A stretch of 56,587 nucleotides of DNA from Candidatus Egerieimonas intestinavium. GTDB taxonomy: Bacteria > Bacillota > Clostridia > Lachnospirales > Lachnospiraceae. Shown in pieces: positions 1 through 7,191 of the stretch (its first letter is position 1; each line of letters opens with the position of its first letter). Location: contig DVHU01000004.1 in the NCBI GenBank assembly GCA_018711815.1, forward strand, positions 1-56,587, given 5' to 3'. Position numbers and translations under genes: made by a program. The notes below the pieces were generated by a model. The model saw nothing but the letters and a program-made list of their open reading frames with translations, was not told the origin of the DNA and did no database searches.

Positions 1-84
1 GTTTGCAAAAGCAATGATTTCTTTTTTTATATCCTCCACCACGATCTCTTTTAGTTCAACCGTTTCACTTTCCCGAAAAATCAT
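1..84 (-). CDS. AlbA_2/Schlafen-type DNA-binding domain protein, N-terminus only
   Basis: Only the first 28 codons are inside the window; the gene runs off the left edge. The start ATG (84-82) follows a strong AGGAGGTGG ribosome site. The residues read MIFRESETVELKE followed by EIIAFAN, which fits the opening of AlbA_2 (Schlafen AlbA) domains, where an ESxxxExKE stretch and an I(S/I)AFAN motif are typical. Such proteins are often ATP-binding or transcriptional regulators in accessory regions. It diverges from a truncated gene at 187 across a large inverted repeat. Family assignment from 28 residues is moderate; the function cannot be specified. Confidence 0.6.
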   Translation of the reverse strand, partial: MIFRESETVELKEIVVEDIKKEIIAFAN

Positions 85-103
85 TTGACCACCTCCTGAT
101 TTT

Positions 104-168
104 ATTCTAACCACATTCTACTCATTCTAACCATTCTTGTCAATAAAAATGGTTAGAATGAGTAGAAC
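104..168. promoter_or_regulatory. 20-bp-arm inverted repeat in a divergent promoter region
   Basis: The arms at 116-135 and 148-167 are perfect inverted copies of 20 bases, separated by 12 bases. Each arm is built from 9-base units of the type ATTCTAACC / ATTCTACTC, and one more unit lies at 104-112. The element fills the space between two divergent genes with near-identical ribosome sites. I read it as an operator array for a regulator of both genes. Confidence 0.55.
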
Positions 169-186
169 GAAATAGGAGGTGGTAAA

Positions 187-252
187 ATGTTGTATCGGAA
201 GTGGCAGTCGCAAATTTTGCGACTGCCACTTAGTGTACGCCGTTTGCATTGA
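187..252 (+). pseudogene. Truncated start of a gene (MLYRK...), 21 codons
   Basis: An ATG at 187 follows a strong AGGAGGTGG ribosome site, but the frame stops after 21 codons. The first five residues, MLYRK, resemble the start of AAA-type ATP-binding proteins of the DUF4143 kind; the rest is dictated by a 33-bp palindrome (199-231). The simplest reading is that a deletion removed the body of a gene and left its promoter, ribosome site and first codons. The family guess is weak. Confidence 0.3.
199..231. repeat. Near-continuous 33-bp palindrome
   Basis: The 16-base arms (199-214 and 216-231) are perfect inverted copies around a single central base. The core GTCGCAAATTTTGCGAC resembles the terminator hairpin at 17502-17531, so it may be a former terminator stem moved close to the truncated start at 187 by a deletion. 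Confidence 0.5.
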
Positions 253-294
253 ATGTACCTGCTCTAGACAAGGGCACAATCTACGAAAATACGT

Positions 295-459
295 TTATAA
301 GCATTCCTGCACTTCCCCAATATCCCCATCAATGTAAATCGATCGCCCTTCAATCTCTTTCGGCGCGAACGCCTCCCCCAGATTCACACAGACATACACC
401 GCCTTCGGGTTCTCATACGTCATCTTCCAGAACGGATACTTAATAATCCCTGGGGTATT
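295..459 (-). pseudogene. Decayed duplicate of the 3' end of the class-M sirtuin gene
   Basis: The last 54 codons before the stop at 295 match the C-terminus of the intact sirtuin (2041-2907) at 42 of 54 residues, starting with NTPGIIKYPFW and ending with ECL-stop. The rest of the gene is absent. Both copies have the stop codon in the same place and the same orientation, and the AbiE pair lies between them. This is a gene fragment with no ribosome site of its own. It looks like the scar of an insertion or a recombination at the 3' end of a sirtuin gene. Confidence 0.8.
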
Positions 460-532
460 TTGTTTATTGCGCACCATTTTTCCGGTGCTCTACATTTATA
501 ATTAGAACGGCAATATCAGGTCATTCCATCCA

Positions 533-1378
533 TCAACCTTCCTCTGCAAGAGAATGCAGTATGCGAACCGCTTTCATCACGATATTCCATTCCAGATCAG
601 CCGCATAAGAAAACTTTTTCCGATACGCTGTCCAAAGCTGCTGCATTACCGGACTGCCCTCCACCTCGGCAAAGACCTCCTTTGCCTCAGCCAGATGGCC
701 TTCCGTTTCCCGTTTTCGGGCGGTTGCCAACAGCGCATCATGGAGGATCTGTGCATTCAGTGTATTCCCATGAAGCTGTTCCAGAATATAAATGTCGTAG
801 AAATCCCTCATGCGGGTGTTGGTCGTTGCTCTGGTAATGATTGTCTCCAGCTTCTCAGCCAACACAGTTTCCAGATTATACGCCCAAATGTCGATGGAAC
901 GGTCCTCCAGCATCAGCTTGAAGCTGTACCGGACTTCCCTTGGTGTAATAGCATCCCCGGTAGAAATGTCAATCTTCAGGGGCGTTACCACTCCATCGAA
1001 AACCGTAGTCATGCTTACACGAATCCCCGGATATTCCGCTTCATCCATAATCTCCGAAACCTTATTGACCTGAAAGGTCACGCCGTCATCAATCGGGACT
1101 GAAACAATCCCCGCAATCAAATCCGCCACATCATTTACATTCACATTGATTCCTTTGACCGTTGCATCCAGATCCATGGTGGAACGGGCATCCAGACCGA
1201 CCATCGCTGCTACCAGCATCCCGCCCTTCAAAATAAACCTGTCCCGGTACTTCGAGAGGGAAATGCGCTCCAGAAATCGCTCCATCATGTAGTTCCGCAT
1301 CAAAATCTGTGCGTCTGCAGACTTCTTCTTTGAGAGGTTGCGAATCAGGTCTTTCAACTGCTTTGCTGTCTTTATCAT
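533..1378 (-). CDS. abiEii: AbiEii/AbiGii-family nucleotidyltransferase toxin
   Basis: A 281-residue protein of the AbiEii (DUF1814) family, the toxin of type IV AbiE systems, which act by nucleotidyl transfer and cause growth arrest or phage abortive infection. Family marks are FILKGGMLVAA near residue 46, a DLD metal-binding pair in STMDLDATVKG, and MRDFYDIYIL in the second half. The start ATG overlaps the stop of the upstream gene by ATGA, so the two are translationally coupled with the antitoxin first. The length is normal for the family. The gene appears intact. The specific target cannot be read from sequence. Confidence 0.9.
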   Translation of the reverse strand: MIKTAKQLKDLIRNLSKKKSADAQILMRNYMMERFLERISLSKYRDRFILKGGMLVAAMVGLDARSTMDLDATVKGINVNVNDVADLIAGIVSVPIDDGVTFQVNKVSEIMDEAEYPGIRVSMTTVFDGVVTPLKIDISTGDAITPREVRYSFKLMLEDRSIDIWAYNLETVLAEKLETIITRATTNTRMRDFYDIYILEQLHGNTLNAQILHDALLATARKRETEGHLAEAKEVFAEVEGSPVMQQLWTAYRKKFSYAADLEWNIVMKAVRILHSLAEEG

Positions 1379-1968
1379 AATAGCACCTCCAAATACTGCC
1401 GCAAAAGTTTCTCTACCCGGAACAGCTTTGCATAGCGCATCAATGTCCGCAGATTCTTGTCCTTTCTTCTAGCATACATCTTGAGTGCTCCCTGAAAGGT
1501 CTGCATCTCCATACTGTTTCGACTGCGAACCAGATCGCAGATCGTCCGCTCCATATCATAAGCCGGCACAGTATGCCCAAAGGGGGTCTGCGCCGTTGTC
1601 AATCCTACATCATGCAGTTCTTCCTTGATAGTAAAAACCTGAATCCCTTCCGCTTTTAGTCTGGTGGGATTGTAGCCAGTCTTCACCGTAACCGTGTATT
1701 CCGTTGGCTCACGGTCTGTCAAATCATGAAAAAACAGGGCCGTCTCATGGGAAAATACTGCCTGTTCAACCCGCAGATGGATCAGGTACATCGCATCCAC
1801 CCAGGAATCCTTGGAAAGATAAATGCCGTGCGCCACCCGTTCCAGTTCCCGATCCCGCACATAATGATAAAAAACCGGTTTGGAAATCCCGGCAGATACC
1901 ACCTGAGCGGTTTGCAGCATCCCATCCTGAGCTACCAGCATCCTGTCCAGCTGTTCATATTGTCTCAT
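1375..1968 (-). CDS. abiEi: AbiEi-type antitoxin / transcriptional repressor
   Basis: A 197-residue AbiEi antitoxin with an N-terminal winged helix around VSAGISKPVFYHY and a C-terminal neutralising domain. Known family members repress their own operon and counteract AbiEii. I prefer the ATG at 1968, since AAAGGAAG lies 7 bases upstream; a GTG at 1986 would add six residues but lacks such a site. The stop overlaps the toxin start. A perfect palindrome (1988-2009) lies just upstream and is a likely autoregulatory operator. Confidence 0.88.
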   Translation of the reverse strand: MRQYEQLDRMLVAQDGMLQTAQVVSAGISKPVFYHYVRDRELERVAHGIYLSKDSWVDAMYLIHLRVEQAVFSHETALFFHDLTDREPTEYTVTVKTGYNPTRLKAEGIQVFTIKEELHDVGLTTAQTPFGHTVPAYDMERTICDLVRSRNSMEMQTFQGALKMYARRKDKNLRTLMRYAKLFRVEKLLRQYLEVLL

Positions 1969-1987
1969 GGCTTCACTTCCTTTCACG

Positions 1988-2009
1988 CTAATATTATATG
2001 TAATATTAG
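1988..2009. promoter_or_regulatory. Palindromic operator candidate upstream of abiEi
   Basis: CTAATATTA and TAATATTAG form perfect 9-base inverted arms around TATG, 20 bases before the abiEi start. AbiEi proteins are known to bind inverted repeats in their own promoters. Its position makes autoregulation the natural reading. Confidence 0.55.
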
Positions 2010-2040
2010 TATGAAAGTAAAGTATGCTCGACCGAAAATT

Positions 2041-2907
2041 TTATAAGCATTCCAGCACTTCCCCAATATCCCCATCAATGCAGACAGACCTTTCCTTTAT
2101 CTCCCGGGGCGCTGCCGCCTCCCCCAGATTCAGACAGGCGTACACGGCTTTCGGATTCTGATAAACCATCTGCCAGAACGGATACTTGATAATCCCCGGG
2201 GTATTGCCGCCCACTCCCAGCTCCAAATATACCACCCGCGCCCCCTCATATTTCCGCAGAAAATCCTGATAGCGCCCAGCGGCGGCATACCAGCCCTCGT
2301 CCTGCACAAAGGTGCCGTCGCAGCGCAGATTCATGGCCATGGGCCGCCCGCACACCGGACAATAGGGAACCAGTTCTGTCGGCACACGCATCTTTTGCTG
2401 CTCGGTCACCATGCGGCGAACCGTCTCCTCATTGCCCCATGTCTTTTGACAGCAGGGTTTACTGCACTGCCACAGGCCATAGTCCCCCTGGGTATAAAAC
2501 AGCCGTTCCCTGTCAAAGCCCGCCAGCTGAAACTGATGGTCTACATTGGTAGTCAGCACAAAATATTCCTTGCCAGTTACCAGCTTCAGAAGCGTATCAT
2601 AGACCGGCTTTGGGGCCTTTTCGTAGCGGTTGATCATAATGTGGCGGCTCCACCAGGCCCAATGCTCCTCCGGTGTTTCAAAGGGATAGAATCCGCCGGA
2701 GTACATATCCCGGATACCATATTTCTGGATAAAGTCTCCGAAGTGCTTCTCAAACCGCTCCCCGGAGTAGGTCAGCCCCGCCGAAGCAGAAAGGCCGGAA
2801 CCGGCCCCTACTATGACCGCCTCCGCCTGCTCCAGCGCTTGCTTCATCTTCGCAAGCTGGTCAGAGTAAGGCGCGGTAGATGTCTGCGTCAAAATCCTTG
2901 AAAACAT
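2041..2907 (-). CDS. Class-M sirtuin (SirTM-like protein ADP-ribosyltransferase)
   Basis: A 288-residue Sir2-family protein. The NAD-binding GAGSGLSASAGL motif is near residue 35, TTNVDHQF matches the sirtuin TQNxD motif, and cysteines in WQCSKPCC and CPVCG fit the zinc site. Where deacetylase sirtuins carry the catalytic His, this protein has Gln (YTQGDYGLW). That substitution, together with SGERF after the NAD motif and the neighbouring zinc macrodomain, marks class M, whose studied members ADP-ribosylate proteins rather than deacetylate. The start overlaps the end of the macrodomain gene by 47 bases, so the two are cotranscribed with the hydrolase first. The usual lipoylated carrier (GcvH-L) and LplA2 genes of the staphylococcal and streptococcal operons are not seen here. 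Confidence 0.87.
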   Translation of the reverse strand: MFSRILTQTSTAPYSDQLAKMKQALEQAEAVIVGAGSGLSASAGLTYSGERFEKHFGDFIQKYGIRDMYSGGFYPFETPEEHWAWWSRHIMINRYEKAPKPVYDTLLKLVTGKEYFVLTTNVDHQFQLAGFDRERLFYTQGDYGLWQCSKPCCQKTWGNEETVRRMVTEQQKMRVPTELVPYCPVCGRPMAMNLRCDGTFVQDEGWYAAAGRYQDFLRKYEGARVVYLELGVGGNTPGIIKYPFWQMVYQNPKAVYACLNLGEAAAPREIKERSVCIDGDIGEVLECL

Positions 2908-3643
2908 TGAAAATCACCTTTCTGATGGAAGTCGGGGTTTGCAGGAACTCTTTCACCGTCTGCACGGCAATATCCGCTGCTTCCTGATTGGGAAAATGAA
3001 ATTCCCCGGTAGAGATGCAGCAGAATGCTATGCTTTGAAGATCATGCTCCGCCGCCAGCTCCAGACAGGAACGGTAGCAGGAGGCCAGCAGTTCCCGGTC
3101 ATGCCGGGACACCCGGCCTTGAATGATGGGGCCCACAGTGTGCAGCACATACCGGGCGGGCAGATTGTAGCCAGCCGTCAGTTTGGCCTGTCCGGTGGGC
3201 TCCGGGCAGCCCTGCTGTTCCATGAGCCGGCTGCACTGGTCCCGAAGCTGAAGCCCTGCCGCCGAGTGGATGGCATTGTCGATGCAGCCGTGACAGGGAA
3301 CGAAGCAGCCCAGCAGGGCAGAATTGGCGGCATTGACAATCGCGTCCACCCTCAGGCGGGTAATATCCCCCTGCCATAGAATCAGGCGGGAATCGGAAGC
3401 AGCCCTCGGAAGATCGGCGGCATTCACCACGCCTTTTTCCTCCCGCTCCGCCGAGAGCAATGCGTCCTGCACCGCCAGGAACTCCGCATCCAGGGGAAGC
3501 GGCGGGCGGACATTCATCAGACTGCGGAGTAATCTCCGCTGTGACTGCTCATCCCCGGGAAAATCCTTTGCCTGCCCCTCATAGGCCGGCATCTCTTTGA
3601 GCAGCACTTCGATCAAATATTGTATTTGTTCTAAACGGTTCAT
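2861..3643 (-). CDS. Zinc-dependent macrodomain, protein-ADP-ribose hydrolase
   Basis: A 260-residue macrodomain protein. VDAIVNAANSALLGC is the ADP-ribose-binding loop, and GCFVPCHGCIDNAIH is the zinc-macrodomain signature with Cys and His ligands. Known relatives remove ADP-ribose placed by class-M sirtuins. An extra helical region of about 90 residues precedes the macro fold, as in those relatives. The start at 3643 has GGAGG seven bases upstream; the frame stays open further upstream but without a site. It is the first gene of a two-gene operon with the sirtuin, so writer and eraser of the same mark are made together. Confidence 0.9.
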   Translation of the reverse strand: MNRLEQIQYLIEVLLKEMPAYEGQAKDFPGDEQSQRRLLRSLMNVRPPLPLDAEFLAVQDALLSAEREEKGVVNAADLPRAASDSRLILWQGDITRLRVDAIVNAANSALLGCFVPCHGCIDNAIHSAAGLQLRDQCSRLMEQQGCPEPTGQAKLTAGYNLPARYVLHTVGPIIQGRVSRHDRELLASCYRSCLELAAEHDLQSIAFCCISTGEFHFPNQEAADIAVQTVKEFLQTPTSIRKVIFNVFKDFDADIYRALL

Positions 3644-3693
3644 CGGGAATCCTCCTTCTTGTTTGCCTCCAACTATGTTTTCACGGGAACGGA

Positions 3694-3764
3694 TTGCTTT
3701 TCCCTTTCGTTGGTTATACAATAATACCATACCGCTTAAATGTAAAGCAGGCACAATATTGTGC
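3694..3764 (+). promoter_or_regulatory. hxlR promoter with a perfect 14-bp palindrome
   Basis: TTGCTT (3694-3699), a 17-base spacer and TACAAT (3717-3722) form a plausible sigma-A promoter for the HxlR gene at 3801. Downstream of the expected start, GCACAATATTGTGC (3751-3764) is a perfect palindrome and a good autoregulatory operator candidate. The divergent macrodomain operon starts at 3643, so the site could affect both. Confidence 0.5.
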
Positions 3765-3800
3765 TGTAGTTACCATTGGGATACTAAAGGAGAATTGCTT

Positions 3801-4151
3801 ATGGAAACGACTAAGGAAATTACCGGAAAACCCGCCAAGGAGCTGCCCGCCTGCCCGGTGGAAACAACCCTCACGCTCATCAGCAATAAGTGGAAGGTAC
3901 TGATCCTCCGCGACTTGATGCCGGGGACAAAGCGTTTTGGGGAACTGAAAAATTCTATTGGCCATGTGACCCAGAAAGTCCTGACCGCGCAGCTTAGGGA
4001 GATGGAAGCCACAGGGCTTTTGACCAGGACGGTATTTGCGGAAGTACCGCCCCGGGTGGAGTACACGTTGACAGACCTGGGATACAGCTTAAAGCCGATC
4101 CTGGACGCCATGTGGAACTGGGGCGAGGAATACAAGTCCAAGAACGGATAA
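3801..4151 (+). CDS. HxlR-family winged-helix regulator
   Basis: A 116-residue protein with the HxlR pattern: a Cys in CPVETTLTLI, then SNKWKVLILRDL, RFGELKNSI, VTQKVLTAQLREME and a wing ending in VEYTLTDLG. Members are dimeric DNA-binding proteins, several of which sense electrophiles or redox state through the N-terminal Cys. The ATG at 3801 has GGAG eight bases upstream. It converges on the SDR gene and shares a terminator hairpin with it. The likely targets are itself and a neighbouring oxidoreductase; this is inferred from position only. Confidence 0.9.
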   Translation: METTKEITGKPAKELPACPVETTLTLISNKWKVLILRDLMPGTKRFGELKNSIGHVTQKVLTAQLREMEATGLLTRTVFAEVPPRVEYTLTDLGYSLKPILDAMWNWGEEYKSKNG

Positions 4152-4152
4152 G

Positions 4153-4196
4153 GAACGGCAGGCCGGAGCGATTAATTTTCTCCCAGCCTGCCGTTC
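4153..4196. terminator. Hairpin between convergent hxlR and SDR genes
   Basis: Perfect 11-base arms GAACGGCAGGC (4153-4163) and GCCTGCCGTTC (4186-4196) flank a 22-base loop between two converging genes. A/T-rich bases follow on the right side. It probably ends transcription in both directions. Confidence 0.6.
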
Positions 4197-4221
4197 TCGC
4201 AAAAATTTTGCAGAAAATTTC

Positions 4222-5028
4222 TTACTGTGCTGCGCCGCCAAAAATGCGGTCATAGAAGTAGGTCTTAAAATCCTCCACATTCATGCTCAGATATTGGTCG
4301 TAGAGCCTCTGGCACACACTGTCCGTCGGATAGTTGATCTGATCCCTGCCGTCGTTTACCGCGGTCCACACCGCAACAGCAGCCTCTTCCGGGCCGGGGA
4401 ACGCAGCGTTGCCATCCAGCAGATATTCCCGCTGTCTGGCTGCAGGCTCCTCATAGCCCTCCAGGATATTGATCGGCGTCTGAAAATTCGTATTCGTTCC
4501 GCCTGGGATCATGGCAGCCACCTTTACGCCAAAGGGCTTCAGCTCATAATACAGAGACTCCACCATTCCCTGCTGGGCCCGCTTGGCTGCGCCATAAGCG
4601 CCGTCACGCGGCAGGGCAATAATGCCGGCCAGAGATGTGGTCGTCAGGATCGCGCCGCCTTTGCGCGCCTTAAAATGAGGGATAAACTGCTGCGTCACCA
4701 ACATTGTCCCGATTACATCGGTGTCAAAGAGCTTGCGGATCTCATCCTCCGGCAGTTTCTCAAAAGGCCCCATCATGCCGTAACCGGCGTTGTTGAACAG
4801 TACATCCACATCATATTCCGCCAGGGCTTTCCGGCTGGTTTCTCTGATCTGCTCCGGGTTCATCAGATCCAGAGGCATGATGACCACCCCCGGCAGGTCA
4901 GCCAGTTCTCCGGCCTTCTGCGGATTTCTCATGGTGGCGATAACCCGCCAGCCGCGGTCTGCAAAATACTTGGCGGTTTCCCGGCCAATACCGGATGACG
5001 CGCCTGTGATAAAGATTGTTTTCATCAT
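4222..5028 (-). CDS. Short-chain dehydrogenase/reductase (classical SDR)
   Basis: A 268-residue classical SDR. The Rossmann cofactor motif GASSGIG starts near residue 9, NNAGYG follows the fourth strand, and the catalytic Ser/Tyr/Lys set is in the TTTSLAG and YGAAK segments. After the first strand an Arg is present (RNPQK), which favours NADP(H) over NAD(H). Three ATG codons lie in tandem at 5031, 5028 and 5025; the middle one has the best spacing from AAGGAG. It diverges from a LysR gene at 5198, which may control it. The substrate is unknown. Confidence 0.88.
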   Translation of the reverse strand: MMKTIFITGASSGIGRETAKYFADRGWRVIATMRNPQKAGELADLPGVVIMPLDLMNPEQIRETSRKALAEYDVDVLFNNAGYGMMGPFEKLPEDEIRKLFDTDVIGTMLVTQQFIPHFKARKGGAILTTTSLAGIIALPRDGAYGAAKRAQQGMVESLYYELKPFGVKVAAMIPGGTNTNFQTPINILEGYEEPAARQREYLLDGNAAFPGPEEAAVAVWTAVNDGRDQINYPTDSVCQRLYDQYLSMNVEDFKTYFYDRIFGGAAQ

Positions 5029-5197
5029 CATTTCACTCCTTATTGGTTTGCACACTCTGGTGCTTTTCACTTCCATCTGCGGCATAATGCACCTTCTGGC
5101 CTCTGCCGAGAAGAAGCCCCTCCTTGCTTCTGCACCTAATTATATGGTACAATTCATCATAAGTAAAATTCATTTTTTATAATATGGAGATAACCAA

Positions 5198-6085
5198 ATG
5201 ATAATGAATAGAAATCTGGAAATCTTTATTAAAGTGGCAGAGTGCGGAAGCATTACACGAGTGGCGAAAATGCTGTATATCACGCAGCCTGCTGTGAGTA
5301 ACGCCATTTCAAAATTGGAAACGGAATTGAACATCAAGCTATTCTTTCGGGACAAACGGAATGGACTGCTCCTGACCCATGTGGGCCAGAAAATTTACCT
5401 TCTCGCCAAGCAGATGGAGGATTTGGACAACCGCATCGCCCAGACCGCCTATCGGGAAAATCACTTTATGGAGGGTCGGCTGCGCATCGCCGCCCTGACC
5501 TCTCTTGTTTCTACTATCCTTTCAAAGGCTCTGAAGGATTACCGAAAAGCATTTCCGGGCGTGACGGTTGAAATCCGGGAGGGCAGCCCCAACGATATTT
5601 TCCGTATGGTGGAGGAGCATACGGTGGATTTTGCCGTATCCTGTTCTCCCTTTGGAAAGTTCGACTCCATCACTCTGCGCCGCGACCGCATGGCCGCCAT
5701 GCTCCCAGAGGAAGCTCCTGATATTTTGGAGGTGGACTTAACCGCACCGCCGGCTCTGCTGATTATCAACAAACCTGCCTATGAGACGATTTTGGATCAT
5801 GTGAAGCAGCCGTTTCCCGTCGAACAATTCCTCCAGGTACAGACAGCGGAAACGGCCATCAACATGGTTTTAGACGGGAATGGTATCGGTATTCTGTCCG
5901 AGTACACCATGGATACTCTGGTAGCAGGCCATCGGAAATACCCGGTCAAGCCAGAGATCGCCTTTGATATCGGAATATTCGCCAGGGATCTGGAGGACCT
6001 GACGCCGGCAGCCTTAGAATTTGTTCACCTCATTACCCAAAGGTTGACAGCCGCTCCCACCGCCAGCGAAAACAGCAGGACATAA
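5198..6085 (+). CDS. LysR-family transcriptional regulator
   Basis: A 295-residue LysR regulator. The winged helix is at residues 3-62, with ITRVAKMLYITQPAVSNAIS as the recognition region and ELNIKLFFRDKR as the wing. A periplasmic-binding-protein-like effector domain follows (about 90-285). GGAG precedes the ATG by eight bases. It is divergent from the SDR gene, the usual layout for a LysR protein and its target. The last 20 or so codons run over an antisense permease remnant (6025-6192), and the C-terminal tail (RLTAAPTASENSRT) may have been created by that junction. Confidence 0.88.
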   Translation: MIMNRNLEIFIKVAECGSITRVAKMLYITQPAVSNAISKLETELNIKLFFRDKRNGLLLTHVGQKIYLLAKQMEDLDNRIAQTAYRENHFMEGRLRIAALTSLVSTILSKALKDYRKAFPGVTVEIREGSPNDIFRMVEEHTVDFAVSCSPFGKFDSITLRRDRMAAMLPEEAPDILEVDLTAPPALLIINKPAYETILDHVKQPFPVEQFLQVQTAETAINMVLDGNGIGILSEYTMDTLVAGHRKYPVKPEIAFDIGIFARDLEDLTPAALEFVHLITQRLTAAPTASENSRT

Positions 6086-6192
6086 GCCATGTACAGCAGA
6101 AAATGGCGAAAACCGAGGATGATTTTCAGCGCCCCCAGGTTCGTGATTTTGGTGGCTGGCCCAGTCAGCATAAAAGAAGCTGCGCTGCCCGC
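6025..6192 (-). pseudogene. C-terminal fragment of an ArsP_1/DUF318-type permease
   Basis: About 55 codons before a stop at 6025 read as a membrane segment with SFMLTGPATKITNLGALK, then FLLYMAYVLLFSLAVG and a short tail. This pattern is familiar from the end of predicted permeases of the DUF318 (UPF0718/ArsP_1) group. No start, ribosome site or upstream part is present, and the fragment overlaps the end of the LysR gene on the other strand. I take it as the 3' remnant of a gene lost by deletion. Family recall is from memory of the motif. Confidence 0.5.
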
Positions 6193-6208
6193 TTCTCCCC
6201 AACCAAAA

Positions 6209-7162
6209 TCATGCCATGGGATTTTCCCAGGAACCTCTGGTGTCCACATTTGCCTCTTTCGCCAATGTTTCCAGCTGCTCCATCTCCTCGGCGCTCAGCA
6301 CAACCTGAGCTGCTTTTGCGGCATCCTCCACCTGGGTGGGTTTCGTCACGCCGATGATGGGCCGGGTTCCTTTGGCAATGGCCCAGGCGATGGCCACCTG
6401 CGCCGCGCCGGCCCCATGCTTCTCCCCAATGGAACCCATGGCGTCTGTCAGCTTCTCCAGCTGCGGCAGGATCGGATTATAGGTATCTCCCCGCTGGCTG
6501 CCTTCCGGAAGAGGGTTCTTCGTATTGTATTTGCCGCTGAGGGCTCCCTGCTCCAGCACCATATAAGCGTAAAAATCAATCCCCTTTTCCTTGCAGTAGT
6601 CTAAAATGCCGGCCTCCTCGGAAGAGCGGTACAGCAGGCTGTAGTGATTCTGTACGGCGGAAATATGCACGCCCCCTTTGCTGAGAATCTCTTCCGCCCG
6701 CTTGATCTGCGCCAGATTGTGGTTGGATACGCCCACCTGTTTTACCTTTCCGCTTTTGATCAGGGAGATCAGCCCCGGCGTCCAGCGCTCCACATCAGCG
6801 GGATTGTGAATCCAGTAGATATCAATATAGTCGGCGCCCAGGCGCTCCAGGCTGGCCTCGCACATATCCGCCACCGGGTCCATGCCGTCTCTCGCAATCT
6901 GCGGGGTGAATTTCGTAGAGAGGAGGACCTCCTCCCGGGGATAAGTCCTGGCAAAGGCGCCCAGGATATCCTCGGATGCACCCATGCCGTAGACGGTGGC
7001 TGTGTCCCAAAGGTTCAGCCCCGCCTTCATGGCCGTATCAAATACCGTTTTCAGATCGGCCTCTCCCAGGTGGTTGCCGAATACCTGGTCGCCTCCCACG
7101 GCGCCAACGCCCCAGGACCAGGTGCCAAGTGCAATTTTCGGGAATTTCTTTGTGTTTTCCAT
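6209..7162 (-). CDS. Aldo/keto reductase
   Basis: A 317-residue (alpha/beta)8 aldo/keto reductase using NADPH. The tetrad is visible: Asp in LWDTATVYG, Tyr four residues on, Lys in LLSTKF and His in YWIHNP. VGVSNHN and the C-terminal GVTKPTQVEDA fit the cofactor-binding loops of the plant- and bacterial-type group. The ATG follows GGAGA at a short distance. It ends just before the permease remnant and follows the lipoprotein gene in the same direction with a 29-base gap, so the two may be cotranscribed. The natural carbonyl substrate cannot be told. Confidence 0.9.
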   Translation of the reverse strand: MENTKKFPKIALGTWSWGVGAVGGDQVFGNHLGEADLKTVFDTAMKAGLNLWDTATVYGMGASEDILGAFARTYPREEVLLSTKFTPQIARDGMDPVADMCEASLERLGADYIDIYWIHNPADVERWTPGLISLIKSGKVKQVGVSNHNLAQIKRAEEILSKGGVHISAVQNHYSLLYRSSEEAGILDYCKEKGIDFYAYMVLEQGALSGKYNTKNPLPEGSQRGDTYNPILPQLEKLTDAMGSIGEKHGAGAAQVAIAWAIAKGTRPIIGVTKPTQVEDAAKAAQVVLSAEEMEQLETLAKEANVDTRGSWENPMA

Positions 7163-7191
7163 GATAAATGTCTCCTTTTCGTTTTTTTCAT

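Noticed and set aside
1969-1986. GTG at 1986 as the abiEi start
   Set aside because: The AAAGGAAG ribosome site lies between this codon and the ATG at 1968, so it can serve only the ATG.
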